NCBI RefSeq assembly: GCF_900095845.1
Contig: NZ_FMIX01000003.1
Coordinates: 62,001 to 126,000 of the forward strand
DNA from: Streptococcus timonensis
GTDB lineage: Bacteria; Bacillota; Bacilli; Lactobacillales; Streptococcaceae
Direction: 5' to 3'
Length of the DNA: 64,000 bases
Position 1 is the stretch's first letter. Every line of letters starts with the position of its first letter. Shown one piece after another: positions 1 through 9,495 of this stretch. Under the pieces are notes generated by a model, which was not told the origin of the DNA, did no database searches, and saw only the letters and a list, made by a program, of their open reading frames with translations. A program made the translations under genes and the position numbers.

Positions 1-3000
1 ATCAGAAAACTGAATGGTAAGGAAGCTGGTAAGACTTTGACGTCTGAGACAGTGATTGATCAACCAGTCAAACGCATTATCACAGTTGGTAGTGCAGTAG
101 AAAAAGTTGAATACACTACTGAGGTTAAGGATGTTGACTTTGAAACTGTAGTTGAATACGACTACACGAAACCAAAAGGCTACGAAGAAGTCCGTCAAGA
201 GGGTGAAAAAGGTCGTATTGAAAGTCAATATAAACTTACCTACCTCAATGACGAACTTGTTGATCGTACCTTGGTCAATGAAAATACCCTCAAAGAGAAG
301 AAGAACAAAATCGTTGTTAAAGGTCTAGGTGTGGTTGTATCAATCAGATCTGTAGTTGTTGTCGAAGAAAAAGACTTCAACAAGGTTATCGAAAAAGATG
401 AAACCCAACCAGAAGGCTACAGCAAGATTACTCAAGTCGGATCTCCTGGTACCATCACAACAACTTATGAAGTGACCTATGAGGACGATGTAGAAGTTTC
501 TCGTAAGGAAATCTCGAAAGTGGAAGATCCAAAAGCTGTTGACGAAATTACAGTAATCGGTACTTCTAAGATGACAGAACGTACATTGGATGAGCAGATT
601 GATGTTCCATTCAAGACGGTTTATGTCTCTGACAATACACTCCCAGCAGGAGAAAGTGTTGTTGATGTCGAAGGTACTCCAGGACAAATTGTCCGTACGT
701 TCTTGGTAAGCTATAGAAATGGTAAAGAGATTGGTCGTACCATCATTTCTGAACACCAGATTAAAGATGTTGTCAACCGTGTCATTCGTGTTGGGAATGC
801 GACACCTATTGTTGAAACCACTGAGCTTGTAGATGAGACAGAGTCAATCGATTACAATACTCTCAAAGAGTTTTCAGATCAACTTCCTGCAGGAACAACG
901 AAGGTTATCCAGCCAGGTAAGAAGGGTCAGAAAACAAATCGCTACTCTGTAACCAAGGTGAACGGTGAAGAAACTTCTCGTACATTTGTAGAATCTAACA
1001 TCACTATAGATCCAGTGGATGAAATCATCCAAGTCGGAACTCGTGTCAAAGAAATTAGAGAAGCAAGCGAGACAAGTCCAATTCCATTTACCGTTAAGGT
1101 TCGTAAAGACATTACTAAACCAATCGGTTATAGAGTGACTGAGGTAGAAGGTCAAGACGGTGAGAAGTCAGACCTCTATAAAGTAACCTACATCAATGGT
1201 ACAGAAACAAAACGTGAACATCTCAAGACAACAGTCGTTAAAGAGGCTGTTGACAAGGTGATTGTCGAAGGTGCCGGAGTAGAACGTGCCCTCTTTGAAA
1301 TTCAAGAAGATAAGATTACAAGCTCAACTGAGTATCGAAATGATGACACTCTTCCAGAGGGTGAAACTAAGATTTCTCAAGTTGGTGAAGATGGGCTCCT
1401 TCGTAAGACGATCGAAAAACGATACTTCAATGACGAATTGCGTTCTACAAAATTAGTAGACAGCAAATTGATTAAAGAAGCAACTCCAACGATCATCTTA
1501 GTAGGAACAAAACATGTACCAACTATCAAGGTAGAGCAGGATACTCAAACTGAGAAGATTGCTTATAAGACTCAAAAAATCGAAGATCCAGACCTACCAA
1601 AAGGTGAAACTAAGGTAGTTCAAGTAGGAAAAACTGGTCTCATTGAAAAAGTTTACCAACTAACCTACAAAGACGGAGTCTTGATTAAGACAGACTTGAT
1701 CAGTAGCAAGGAAGTTCAAAAAGTTCAAGATGAGATCATCCATATCGGTACGCAAGTAACTGAAACTAAGGAAATCAGCGCAACAAGTCCAATTCCATAC
1801 AATGTTATTATTCGTAAGGATAGAACCAAGCCAGTTGGCTACAGCCTTGTTGAAGTTGAGGGTCAAGAAGGAACTCAAACAGACTACTATCAAGTAACTT
1901 ACGTCAATGGTAAGGAAACTAAGCGTGAGCACCTAAGAACGGTGATTACTGCTCAGCCTGTCAATAAGGTCCTAGTTGAAGGTTCTGGAGTTGAGCGTAC
2001 AATCTACGAAATTCAAGAAGAGAGAATTACAAGTCCAACTGAGTTCCGTAACGACGATACTCTGCCAGAAGGTGAAACGAAGATCATTCAGGAAGGTCAA
2101 GAAGGACTTATCCACAAGACTATTGAGAAGCAATACTTCAATGACGAAGAACGTTCTTCAAAACTAATTGAAAGTAAGGTTGTCAGAGAAGCAGTCCCAA
2201 CCATCATTTTAGTAGGAACAAAACATGTTCCAAATATTAAAGTGAAGCAAGAGAAGCGAATCGAAGAGACTAACTTTAGAACGGTTACTGTCATTGATGA
2301 AAACTTACCGAAGGGTGAACGTAAGCTTGTTCAAGAAGGTCGTCCTGGTCAAGTAGAAAAAGTTTATCAGCTAACTTATAAAGATGGAGTTTTGGTCAAG
2401 ACAGATTTGATTAGCGTCAAGGAGTTGCGTCCAGCTCTAGAACAGATTATCCATATCGGTTCTCAAGTTACTGAAACTAAGGAAATCAGCACAACAAGTG
2501 CGATTCCTTACAGCATCATCGTTCGCGAGGACAAGACTAAGCCTGCTAGCTACCGTCTGGTCGAAGTAGAAGGCCAAGAAGGAACTCAAACAGACTACTA
2601 TCAAGTAACCTATGTCAATGGTAAAGAAACTCAACGTGAGTATCTAAGAACTGTTATCACGACTCAACCAGTCAACCAAGTTGTTGTAGTGGGTGTTGGA
2701 GTTGAGCGTACAGTCTTAGTAACTGAGGATGAAGTCGTTACTCATCAAACAGAATATCGCAATGATGATAGCTTGCCAGAAGGTGAAACTAGAGTATTCC
2801 AAGAAGGTCAAGATGGACTGATCCACAGAACATTTGAGAAACACTACTTCAATGATGAAGAGCGTTCTTCTACCTTGGTAGATACCACGGTTATCAGAAA
2901 AGCAGTGACTCGTGTAATCTTAGTTGGAACAAAACGAGTTCCTACGATTACAACAGAAGAACTCATCCAAGTAGAAGAAGTAGCCTTTGAGAAACAAACA

Positions 3001-3669
3001 GTTGAAAATGCAGAACTGGCACAAGGAACTGTGAGAGTTTTACAAGAAGGTAAGGTAGGTAGACGACAAGATGTGTATCGCTTGACCCTACAGGATGGAG
3101 TTGTGATCAAGAAAGAATTGATTCGCTCAGAAATCCTAGAAAAACCACAAGCAGAGATTACTGAGATAGGAACCAAGCAAGTCTCTCCTATTATAGAAGA
3201 AAACATCCAAGTAGAAGAAATTGACTTTGAGAAACAAATAGTTGAAAATCCTAAACTTGCTAAGGGTACACAAGTTCTTCTACAAAAAGGTAAACCAGGG
3301 AAACGACAAAATATCTACCGCTTGACCCTGCAGGATGGAGTTGTGATCAAGAAAGAATTGATTCGCTCAGAAATCCTAGAAGAACCACAAGCAGAGATCG
3401 TTGAAATCGGAACACTGGTTGAACAACCAAAACAAGAACCATCAGCACCAGCTGAAATCATCCCAACAGTTCCATCTCCTAAACAGGAGGAGGAGATGAA
3501 GCCATTAGCAGTTTCAGCTCAAGAACCTCAAATGGCTGAAGCGCCAGTTGTCCAAGACCAGCTCTTACCAGAGACTGGAGAGCATTCAAACTGGTGGATT
3601 AGCCTACTTGGTATCTTGATGATGATCCTAACTTTGGTCGGAATTCGAGAGAAAAAAGACGACCGTTAA
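1..3669 (+). CDS. G5-repeat cell-wall-anchored surface protein (5'-truncated)
   Basis: The reading frame is open from base 1, so the N-terminus, including any signal peptide, lies outside the window; 1222 residues are visible. Almost all of it is a run of units of about 79 residues, each closing with a motif such as IIxVGT or VLVEGSG; I count 15 closures. This is the pattern of G5 domains, beta-rich modules that form long stalks in streptococcal and staphylococcal surface proteins. After the repeats come a Pro/Glu-rich wall-spanning segment, the sortase signal LPETG (codons at 3565-3579), a hydrophobic segment and a basic tail ending REKKDDR. The protein should therefore be covalently attached to peptidoglycan by sortase A. 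Missing N-terminal domains would decide whether it is an adhesin, an enzyme or a biofilm stalk. No clear terminator follows it. Confidence 0.9.
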   Translation: MRKLNGKEAGKTLTSETVIDQPVKRIITVGSAVEKVEYTTEVKDVDFETVVEYDYTKPKGYEEVRQEGEKGRIESQYKLTYLNDELVDRTLVNENTLKEKKNKIVVKGLGVVVSIRSVVVVEEKDFNKVIEKDETQPEGYSKITQVGSPGTITTTYEVTYEDDVEVSRKEISKVEDPKAVDEITVIGTSKMTERTLDEQIDVPFKTVYVSDNTLPAGESVVDVEGTPGQIVRTFLVSYRNGKEIGRTIISEHQIKDVVNRVIRVGNATPIVETTELVDETESIDYNTLKEFSDQLPAGTTKVIQPGKKGQKTNRYSVTKVNGEETSRTFVESNITIDPVDEIIQVGTRVKEIREASETSPIPFTVKVRKDITKPIGYRVTEVEGQDGEKSDLYKVTYINGTETKREHLKTTVVKEAVDKVIVEGAGVERALFEIQEDKITSSTEYRNDDTLPEGETKISQVGEDGLLRKTIEKRYFNDELRSTKLVDSKLIKEATPTIILVGTKHVPTIKVEQDTQTEKIAYKTQKIEDPDLPKGETKVVQVGKTGLIEKVYQLTYKDGVLIKTDLISSKEVQKVQDEIIHIGTQVTETKEISATSPIPYNVIIRKDRTKPVGYSLVEVEGQEGTQTDYYQVTYVNGKETKREHLRTVITAQPVNKVLVEGSGVERTIYEIQEERITSPTEFRNDDTLPEGETKIIQEGQEGLIHKTIEKQYFNDEERSSKLIESKVVREAVPTIILVGTKHVPNIKVKQEKRIEETNFRTVTVIDENLPKGERKLVQEGRPGQVEKVYQLTYKDGVLVKTDLISVKELRPALEQIIHIGSQVTETKEISTTSAIPYSIIVREDKTKPASYRLVEVEGQEGTQTDYYQVTYVNGKETQREYLRTVITTQPVNQVVVVGVGVERTVLVTEDEVVTHQTEYRNDDSLPEGETRVFQEGQDGLIHRTFEKHYFNDEERSSTLVDTTVIRKAVTRVILVGTKRVPTITTEELIQVEEVAFEKQTVENAELAQGTVRVLQEGKVGRRQDVYRLTLQDGVVIKKELIRSEILEKPQAEITEIGTKQVSPIIEENIQVEEIDFEKQIVENPKLAKGTQVLLQKGKPGKRQNIYRLTLQDGVVIKKELIRSEILEEPQAEIVEIGTLVEQPKQEPSAPAEIIPTVPSPKQEEEMKPLAVSAQEPQMAEAPVVQDQLLPETGEHSNWWISLLGILMMILTLVGIREKKDDR
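1045..3177 (+). repeat. 711-bp higher-order repeat of three G5 domains
   Basis: Within the G5 gene, three consecutive blocks start at 1045, 1756 and 2467, exactly 711 bp (237 codons) apart. They open with VKEIREASETS, VTETKEISATS and VTETKEISTTS. Each block holds three G5 units in the same order. Blocks 1 and 2 and the first two units of block 3 are close copies; the last unit of block 3 has diverged and resembles the unit after it. Exact spacing without indels suggests block duplication by unequal recombination. Confidence 0.8.
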
Positions 3670-3772
3670 AAACATAATTCGTATAAAAACGACGATAAAA
3701 AACAAAAATAAGAACAATTCTAGCATATAAACAAAAATTTTTAAAAAAACCTTAAAAAAACCTTTAAAGGGC

Positions 3773-3801
3773 TTGTAAAAGGATTTAAAAAATGCTATGA
3801 T
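3773..3801 (+). promoter_or_regulatory. promoter of the Thr-rich adhesin gene
   Basis: TTGTAA (3773-3778) and TATGAT (3796-3801) are separated by 17 bp, with a TGC extension before the -10. The transcript would start about 3808, and the AAGGAG ribosome-binding site lies at 3818-3823. Confidence 0.75.
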
Positions 3802-3831
3802 ATGTCTGATTAAATTAAAGGAGTTTATGTG

Positions 3832-6168
3832 ATGAAGATTTCACAAAAGAGCGTAACACGCATCTTGGCGCTTGTAAGTATCTTTGTTCTTTCATTGACA
3901 ACATTGACGACAGTCTTTGGTGCTGAAGTAACAAACTATACTAACAACACTACAATTACCCTCAATGGTAAAGCTATTACTGCTGATACAAAAGTAGGTA
4001 GAGGCCAAGCCATGGAGGCTACAAACAGCATTACTTTCCCAGATTCTCAAGCAATCAATGCAGGTGATACACTTGTTCTTGACTTGCCAAAAGAATTGAG
4101 CTGGCCTGTTAAGTCAGAATTCCCAATCAAAAATGGATCTGACATCGTTGGTAATGCAGTTGCAGACCCAGCTACTGGTAAAACAACAGTAACATTCACT
4201 GACTATTTCTCTAAAAACCCACAAAACAAGAGAATGTCATTGAAATACGATATCGTTGTAAATGCTGGTAATGTTACTGATCCTGGTAAAAAGACATTCA
4301 AGTATGGTCAAGAAACATACAACTTGACTTACGAGCCAGATTCTACTGCGATCGGTCAATACGAGTACAAGTATGGATACCAAGACCCACAAAATCCTAA
4401 ACGTATCAAGTGGAAAGTTATCTTGAACGCTGCTCAAGATAAATTGAACAAGATGGTTATCACAGATGAGCTTGCTGACGGACAAGTATTGGTAGAAGGA
4501 AGCCTTCGTGCCGTTCGTTACGCAACTCAACCTAAAGCTATCGAAAGTGAAGAGCAACTTACAAAACTTAGCCCAACTGACAACTTCTCTAAGAAAGCTG
4601 TATACACTAAAAACTCTGATGGTAAAATCACTGGTTTCACGATCAACTTTGGTGACAACTGGAACTGGCCAATGTTCATGGAGTACACTACTGAGTTGAC
4701 TGAAACTAAGAAAAAAGGTGATGTAGTTAACAACGTCATCAAGTGGAAAGCTGAAAACTTCCCTAACGAACGTAGCTACCCAGCTAAAACCCTAATCTAC
4801 AATGCGTCTGGTGAAGGTGAAGGTGAAACTACAACCACTACAACCACTACAACCACTACAACAACTACAACCACTACAACAACAACTGAAGCTCCAACAA
4901 CAACTGAAGCTCCAACAACAACTGAAGCTCCAACAACAACTGAGGCTCCAACAACAACTGAAGCCCCAACAACAACTGAAGCCCCAACAACAACTGAAGC
5001 TCCAACGACAACTGAGGCTCCAACAACAACTGAAGCTCCAACAACAACTGAGGCTCCAACAACAACTGAGGCTCCAACGACAACTGAAGCTCCAACAACT
5101 GAAGCTCCAACAACAACTGAGGCTCCAACAACAACTGAAGCCCCAACAACAACTGAAGCCCCAACAACAACTGAAGCTCCAACGACAACTGAAGCTCCAA
5201 CAACAACTGAAGCTCCAACAACAACTGAGGCTCCAACAACAACTGAGGCTCCAACGACAACTGAAGCTCCAACAACAACTGAAGAAACTACAGTATCTAC
5301 AACTGAAGAAACTACAGTATCTACAACTGAAGAAACTACAGTATCTACAACTGAGGAAACTACAGTATCTACAACTGAGGAAACTACAGTATCTACAACT
5401 GAGGAAACTACAGTATCTACAACTGAAGAAACTACAGTATCTACAACTGAGGAAACTACAGTATCTACAACTGAAGAAACTACAGTATCTACAACTGAGG
5501 AAACTACAGTATCTACAACTGAGGAAACTACAGTATCTACAACTGAAGAAACTACAGTATCTACAACTGAAGAAACTACAGTATCTACAACTGAAGCCCC
5601 AACAACAACTGAGGCTCCAACAACAACTGAGGCTCCAACAACAACTGAAGCCCCAACAACAACTGAAGCTCCAACAACAACTGAGGCTCCAACAACAACT
5701 GAAGCTCCAAATAACCAAGGAGATGCTTCAGGCGAAACAACTACAACAACTGAGGCTCCAACAACAACTGAAGCTCCAACAACTGAAGGACCTACAACAA
5801 CACCAGAACGTCCTACAACACCAGAACGTCCTACAACGCCAGAACGTCCTACAACGCCAGAACGTCCTACAACGCCAGAACGTCCTACAACGCCAGAACG
5901 TCCTACAACACCAGAACGTCCTACAACGCCAGAACGTCCTACAACACCAGAACGTCCTACAACGCCAGAACGTCCTACAACACCAGAACGTCCTACAACA
6001 ACTCCAGGTAACCCAGGAGGAGATGCAAGTGGTTCTCGTTCAACAACTACAACAGATAATGGATCAGTTCTTCCATTTACTGGTGAAGCTACTGGTGCCG
6101 TACTTGTATTGGCAGGTGTGGTAATCATGTCAGGAACTGTTGTTATGAAACGTAAATTTACTAAATAA
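3832..6168 (+). CDS. Thr-rich repeat surface adhesin, LPFTG-anchored
   Basis: A 778-residue cell-wall protein. I chose ATG 3832, 8 nt after AAGGAG; an in-frame GTG at 3829 is only 5 nt away. Residues 1 to about 32 form a signal peptide (basic start, hydrophobic core, probable cleavage after FGA). Residues of about 35-325 form a non-repetitive region reading like the Ig-like adhesin fold of Sdr/collagen-binding MSCRAMMs (inference from the beta-rich pattern; the ligand is unknown). A poly-Thr run is followed by 22 TTTEAP-type units, 13 units of EETTVSTT, 7 more TTTEAP units, a short NNQGDASG spacer and 11 PERPTT units. It ends with LPFTG (6070-6084), a hydrophobic helix and the tail MKRKFTK, so sortase attachment is expected. 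The Thr/Pro stalk resembles a mucin and is a likely glycosylation target. The gene has its own promoter and terminator. Confidence 0.9.
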   Translation: MKISQKSVTRILALVSIFVLSLTTLTTVFGAEVTNYTNNTTITLNGKAITADTKVGRGQAMEATNSITFPDSQAINAGDTLVLDLPKELSWPVKSEFPIKNGSDIVGNAVADPATGKTTVTFTDYFSKNPQNKRMSLKYDIVVNAGNVTDPGKKTFKYGQETYNLTYEPDSTAIGQYEYKYGYQDPQNPKRIKWKVILNAAQDKLNKMVITDELADGQVLVEGSLRAVRYATQPKAIESEEQLTKLSPTDNFSKKAVYTKNSDGKITGFTINFGDNWNWPMFMEYTTELTETKKKGDVVNNVIKWKAENFPNERSYPAKTLIYNASGEGEGETTTTTTTTTTTTTTTTTTTTEAPTTTEAPTTTEAPTTTEAPTTTEAPTTTEAPTTTEAPTTTEAPTTTEAPTTTEAPTTTEAPTTTEAPTTEAPTTTEAPTTTEAPTTTEAPTTTEAPTTTEAPTTTEAPTTTEAPTTTEAPTTTEAPTTTEETTVSTTEETTVSTTEETTVSTTEETTVSTTEETTVSTTEETTVSTTEETTVSTTEETTVSTTEETTVSTTEETTVSTTEETTVSTTEETTVSTTEETTVSTTEAPTTTEAPTTTEAPTTTEAPTTTEAPTTTEAPTTTEAPNNQGDASGETTTTTEAPTTTEAPTTEGPTTTPERPTTPERPTTPERPTTPERPTTPERPTTPERPTTPERPTTPERPTTPERPTTPERPTTPERPTTTPGNPGGDASGSRSTTTTDNGSVLPFTGEATGAVLVLAGVVIMSGTVVMKRKFTK
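4885..5280 (+). repeat. 18-bp tandem array coding TTTEAP (22 units)
   Basis: There are 22 EAP-containing codon units, mostly 18 bp, one shortened to 15 bp (TTEAP near 5098-5112). Silent changes (GAA/GAG, GCT/GCC, ACA/ACG) recur in the same order in both halves, so the array grew by duplicating multi-unit blocks. Confidence 0.9.
5281..5592 (+). repeat. 24-bp tandem array coding EETTVSTT (13 units)
   Basis: Thirteen units of exactly 24 bp, differing almost only by GAA/GAG in the first Glu codon. A second TTTEAP block of 7 units follows at 5593-5709. Confidence 0.9.
5802..5999 (+). repeat. 18-bp tandem array coding PERPTT (11 units)
   Basis: Eleven PERP units spaced 18 bp apart, varying only at a silent ACA/ACG position. 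They lie just N-terminal to the wall-sorting region and probably span the peptidoglycan. Confidence 0.9.
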
Positions 6169-6191
6169 TATTAGATAAATTACTTTAGAGA

Positions 6192-6218
6192 GGAGAGAGC
6201 ATTGCTCTCTCCTTTTTT
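6192..6218 (+). terminator. intrinsic terminator after the adhesin gene
   Basis: A 9-bp stem, GGAGAGAGC (6192-6200) with GCTCTCTCC (6204-6212), has a 3-nt loop and is followed by six T. Confidence 0.9.
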
Positions 6219-6378
6219 AAATGTTAAAATGATGGAGTAGATAGATACCGATCTTTCCCCTTTCAAGGAAGAAAACAATCTATCACGAAGTTACAAAGCC
6301 AACTTTTCAATACTAGCTAGCATGGCTGGTAGCCATTAGCAAAAAGAAGTGGCTAAAAACATAGAGGAGAAATCAATA

Positions 6379-9318
6379 ATGGAAAATTGGTTGACACATT
6401 GGCAGAAATTAAAGGAAAAATATCCGAAGGGTGTCCTTTATGTCAGTAGTGCCTTGCTACCGATGACAATCATGCTGGTTGTATGGTTTTTCATGGGGAG
6501 TTATCCTTTTGGAAATAAAAGTTTAATGGCCGTGGACTTTGATCAGCAGTACATTAGTTTTTATGGCTTACTAAAGAATGCCATTCTATCTGGTGATTTA
6601 AGTAGTCTGTCATACTCCTTTACTAAATCTATCGGTGGAGATATGATTGGAGTGTTGGGTTATTATTTGATGAGCCCTTTCAATATTATTTACGTTCTTC
6701 TGCCTTTAAACTATATAGGATTGTCTGTTTTTCTAACAATCTGGCTCAGATATGGAGCCTTTGGACTTTCCTTTGCTCATCTCTTAATTAAACGTTATAA
6801 GGGTGCAGAGTCAAAACGATGGATGGTTCCCTTGTTTGCGACAGCTTATGCCCTGTCTGGTATGTTGGTAGCCTACCAGATGAATGTCATCTTTTATGAT
6901 GCTATGTTTATGCTTCCCCTCGTCATCCTATATTTAGAGCAGTTATTAGATGGCAAAGCAGCCTATCCTTATGCCTTTGTACTCGGTCTGACGATCTTCC
7001 TTCAATTTTACATGGGCTATATGATTTCGATATTTGTGGTCTTGTATGCCTGCTACTATCTATCACCCCGCCTTTCAGTAGAAGGGACATGGAAAGTAAA
7101 ACTCAAACATTATGCTCAACCTTTATGGGATGTCTTTCTTTACTCAGTTTTAGGAGCTGCAGCAGCTTCTGTCTTATTTGTTCCAGTATTCTTCAATTTA
7201 CTTGAAAGTAAGGGACAAGTCGGAGGGGCCATGACATTTTCTATGGCTTTCCAGATCAATCCCTTAGATATTTTGTCAAAACTAGCTATTGGGGGCTATG
7301 ATGCTCAATCAGGATGGTCAGCTGGGCCAAACCTACCAAATATCTATATTGGAGCTCTCGGCTTTATCGGCTTTATCTTGTACTTTGTATCAAGAAAGAT
7401 CGTCAGAGAAAGAAGATGGGCCGCCGGAGTGATGACTCTCATTTTCTTTACTTCCTTTGTAAACGAATTTGTGAGTAAGATTTGGCATATGGGACAAAAC
7501 CCTGCAGGATTCTTCTTCCGCTTCTCATGGTTATTCTCTTTCTTCATGCTACTTCTAGCCTATCAAGCATTGAAAGAGCCATTTAAAATCTCTCGCCGAG
7601 GGAAATTACTGTCAGTTGTATCCCTAGTCTTATCGGCAATTTACCTCTATACTAAAGACTTTACTTATCTGCCAAAGAAACAACCTGAGGCTCTAACTCT
7701 GTTTATCAATAGCCATTTTATTGCCATTGTGACACTGCTTGTATCGGCTACAGCTACAGGATTTTATATATACTGGGAACGCTCTGCCAAGTCCCAGAAA
7801 GAAAAGGAAAGGGTATTGGTGATTGCGGCTGGATCTGTAGTGGTATTGCTGTTATTATTACAAACAGGTTATCTCTTTACTCGTGTAGTCTTAACTCTAC
7901 TCACTTACTTAGCTGTATTGGCCTTGCTTCGTCCACGAATGATTCGTTTAGCTGTTATCTTGTTATCAACTCTGACAGTATTTGAGCTGGGATACAATGC
8001 CTATCTATCACAAGTGACCTTTAGTTATGCAAACGTTGATAAATTTGTCGATGGAACTATTTCTGTTAAACGTGTGACGGATAAAATCCAAGAAAATGCA
8101 GATCAGCCTTTCTATAGAATTGCGACGACCTTTGCCTATTCTCGAACAACTCCATCTCTGATAGGTTATCCAGGTTTGAGTACTTTTAGTTCGAGTTTGG
8201 AGAGGTCCACTATGAATCACTTTGCTTATATGGGTGATCAAGGAGTCAATGCAGCAACTGAATACGAAAATGGAACTCCTCTGACGGATGCCTTATATGG
8301 AATTCGCTATTACATGGATATTAAAGATATCGATCAAAAGGAGAAAGACAGCCATCCTGAGAAGATGTACTTTTACCGTTTTGCCAGCCGTTTTGACATG
8401 AATCGTTACTTCTCAGAGAAAGTCTATGAAGATGATCGCTATCTAGTTTATAAAAATTCTAATTCCTTCCCTATTGCTTTTGGAGTAAATGAATTGGTTG
8501 CAAATTTACAGCTTGACTTTAATAACGCTGTAAAAAACCAAGATAAGATCCTCAACTCTATAGAGGGTATTGAAAAAGGCCAGGAGAATTACGTAGATTA
8601 CTTTAAGCCCCTAGCTTTTGGCGCAATTGAAACTGAAAATCTAGTAGCAGAAGATGTGAATAAAGAAAAGGGGACAGCAGTCTATAAACGTGAGGATACA
8701 AGTAAGGAAGCGATTGTACGTTATCGCATTACTCCTCAGACGGATTTGACCTATTATTTCTTAGCACCAGATTCACTCAATTTTGTAGATGAATATTCTG
8801 TCTTGTTGAATGGGCGTTGGTTTACTCATTCCAAGAAAAATATGCAACGTCAACTGTGGCAGATTGCAGATAAAGCAGCAGGAAAAGAATCTGTCTTAGA
8901 ATTTCGCTTTAAGTCTGATAAGGTAGACATCTCGCATGCAGGGGTGTTTCGTGCAGATGTGGACCAAATCCAGAAAGTCCTAGAAAAGAGAAAAGCCCAA
9001 GGGCTACAAGTTGAGAAGTTTTCAAATACTCATATCATTGGTTCAGTTGATATCACCGATGATAGTCAGTTTATGATGACTTCGATTCCCTATAGTGCTG
9101 GTTGGAAAGTAAAAGTAGACGGGAAAGACGTCCCGACTTCAAAAGCTTGGAATAGTCTCTTGTCCTTCCCGATTACTTCTGGACAACATAAAGTTGAATT
9201 TGTATTCTCGCAAAAAGGGACCTTGCTTGGACTCATCCTAAGCTTGATAAGTGTAACAATCTTATACATAGATAGAAAATTTTATCAAAAGAAAGCTAAG
9301 CTTACCTCTCAAGATTAA
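6379..9318 (+). CDS. YfhO-family polytopic membrane protein
   Basis: A 979-residue integral membrane protein. I prefer ATG 6379, with GAGGAG 9 nt upstream, over the in-frame GTG at 6349. The N-terminal part (roughly residues 15-570) is a dense series of hydrophobic helices with the early motif DFDQQYISFYG typical of the YfhO family. The C-terminal part of about 350 residues is mostly soluble, presumably extracellular, and is followed by a final hydrophobic segment and a lysine-rich tail. YfhO proteins have the architecture of lipid-linked-sugar glycosyltransferases of the GT-C type; in other Firmicutes relatives are linked to glycosylation of teichoic or lipoteichoic acid. The actual donor and acceptor here are unknown. 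It stands alone between terminators. Confidence 0.85.
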   Translation: MENWLTHWQKLKEKYPKGVLYVSSALLPMTIMLVVWFFMGSYPFGNKSLMAVDFDQQYISFYGLLKNAILSGDLSSLSYSFTKSIGGDMIGVLGYYLMSPFNIIYVLLPLNYIGLSVFLTIWLRYGAFGLSFAHLLIKRYKGAESKRWMVPLFATAYALSGMLVAYQMNVIFYDAMFMLPLVILYLEQLLDGKAAYPYAFVLGLTIFLQFYMGYMISIFVVLYACYYLSPRLSVEGTWKVKLKHYAQPLWDVFLYSVLGAAAASVLFVPVFFNLLESKGQVGGAMTFSMAFQINPLDILSKLAIGGYDAQSGWSAGPNLPNIYIGALGFIGFILYFVSRKIVRERRWAAGVMTLIFFTSFVNEFVSKIWHMGQNPAGFFFRFSWLFSFFMLLLAYQALKEPFKISRRGKLLSVVSLVLSAIYLYTKDFTYLPKKQPEALTLFINSHFIAIVTLLVSATATGFYIYWERSAKSQKEKERVLVIAAGSVVVLLLLLQTGYLFTRVVLTLLTYLAVLALLRPRMIRLAVILLSTLTVFELGYNAYLSQVTFSYANVDKFVDGTISVKRVTDKIQENADQPFYRIATTFAYSRTTPSLIGYPGLSTFSSSLERSTMNHFAYMGDQGVNAATEYENGTPLTDALYGIRYYMDIKDIDQKEKDSHPEKMYFYRFASRFDMNRYFSEKVYEDDRYLVYKNSNSFPIAFGVNELVANLQLDFNNAVKNQDKILNSIEGIEKGQENYVDYFKPLAFGAIETENLVAEDVNKEKGTAVYKREDTSKEAIVRYRITPQTDLTYYFLAPDSLNFVDEYSVLLNGRWFTHSKKNMQRQLWQIADKAAGKESVLEFRFKSDKVDISHAGVFRADVDQIQKVLEKRKAQGLQVEKFSNTHIIGSVDITDDSQFMMTSIPYSAGWKVKVDGKDVPTSKAWNSLLSFPITSGQHKVEFVFSQKGTLLGLILSLISVTILYIDRKFYQKKAKLTSQD

Positions 9319-9360
9319 AAAACGGAAGAAGGACGATTTTCTTCAAGCTTAGCTAAAAAC

Positions 9361-9394
9361 ACGGTCAGGATACCATTCCTGACCGTTTTCTTTT
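9361..9394 (+). terminator. intrinsic terminator after the yfhO-like gene
   Basis: ACGGTCAGGA (9361-9370) pairs perfectly with TCCTGACCGT (9377-9386) around a 6-nt loop and runs into TTTTCTTTT. Confidence 0.9.
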
Positions 9395-9420
9395 ACAAAA
9401 TGACAAAAATATTAAACTTT

Positions 9421-9462
9421 TTGACAAATATGCTTGTCAAAAATAAAAAGATGTGTTACAAT
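9421..9462 (+). promoter_or_regulatory. promoter with overlapping palindromic operator
   Basis: TTGTCA (9434-9439) and TACAAT (9457-9462) are 17 bp apart, with a TGT extension. TTGACA (9421-9426) and TGTCAA (9435-9440) form an inverted repeat with an 8-bp centre, so one arm covers the -35. A further half site, TGACA, lies at 9401. The next gene encodes a small XRE repressor, so autoregulation through this palindrome is the likely reading. Confidence 0.7.
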
Positions 9463-9495
9463 AAAATCAAGTTAAGAACAAAGGAGAAAAAAGAC

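Noticed and set aside
4792-6128. Very long open frames on both strands across the Thr-rich arrays (up to about 440 codons)
   Set aside because: They arise because 18- and 24-bp repeats keep all frames open; the products are monotonous (VVVGAS, LQQQLK) with no start signals, while the sense frame has a signal peptide and sorting signal.
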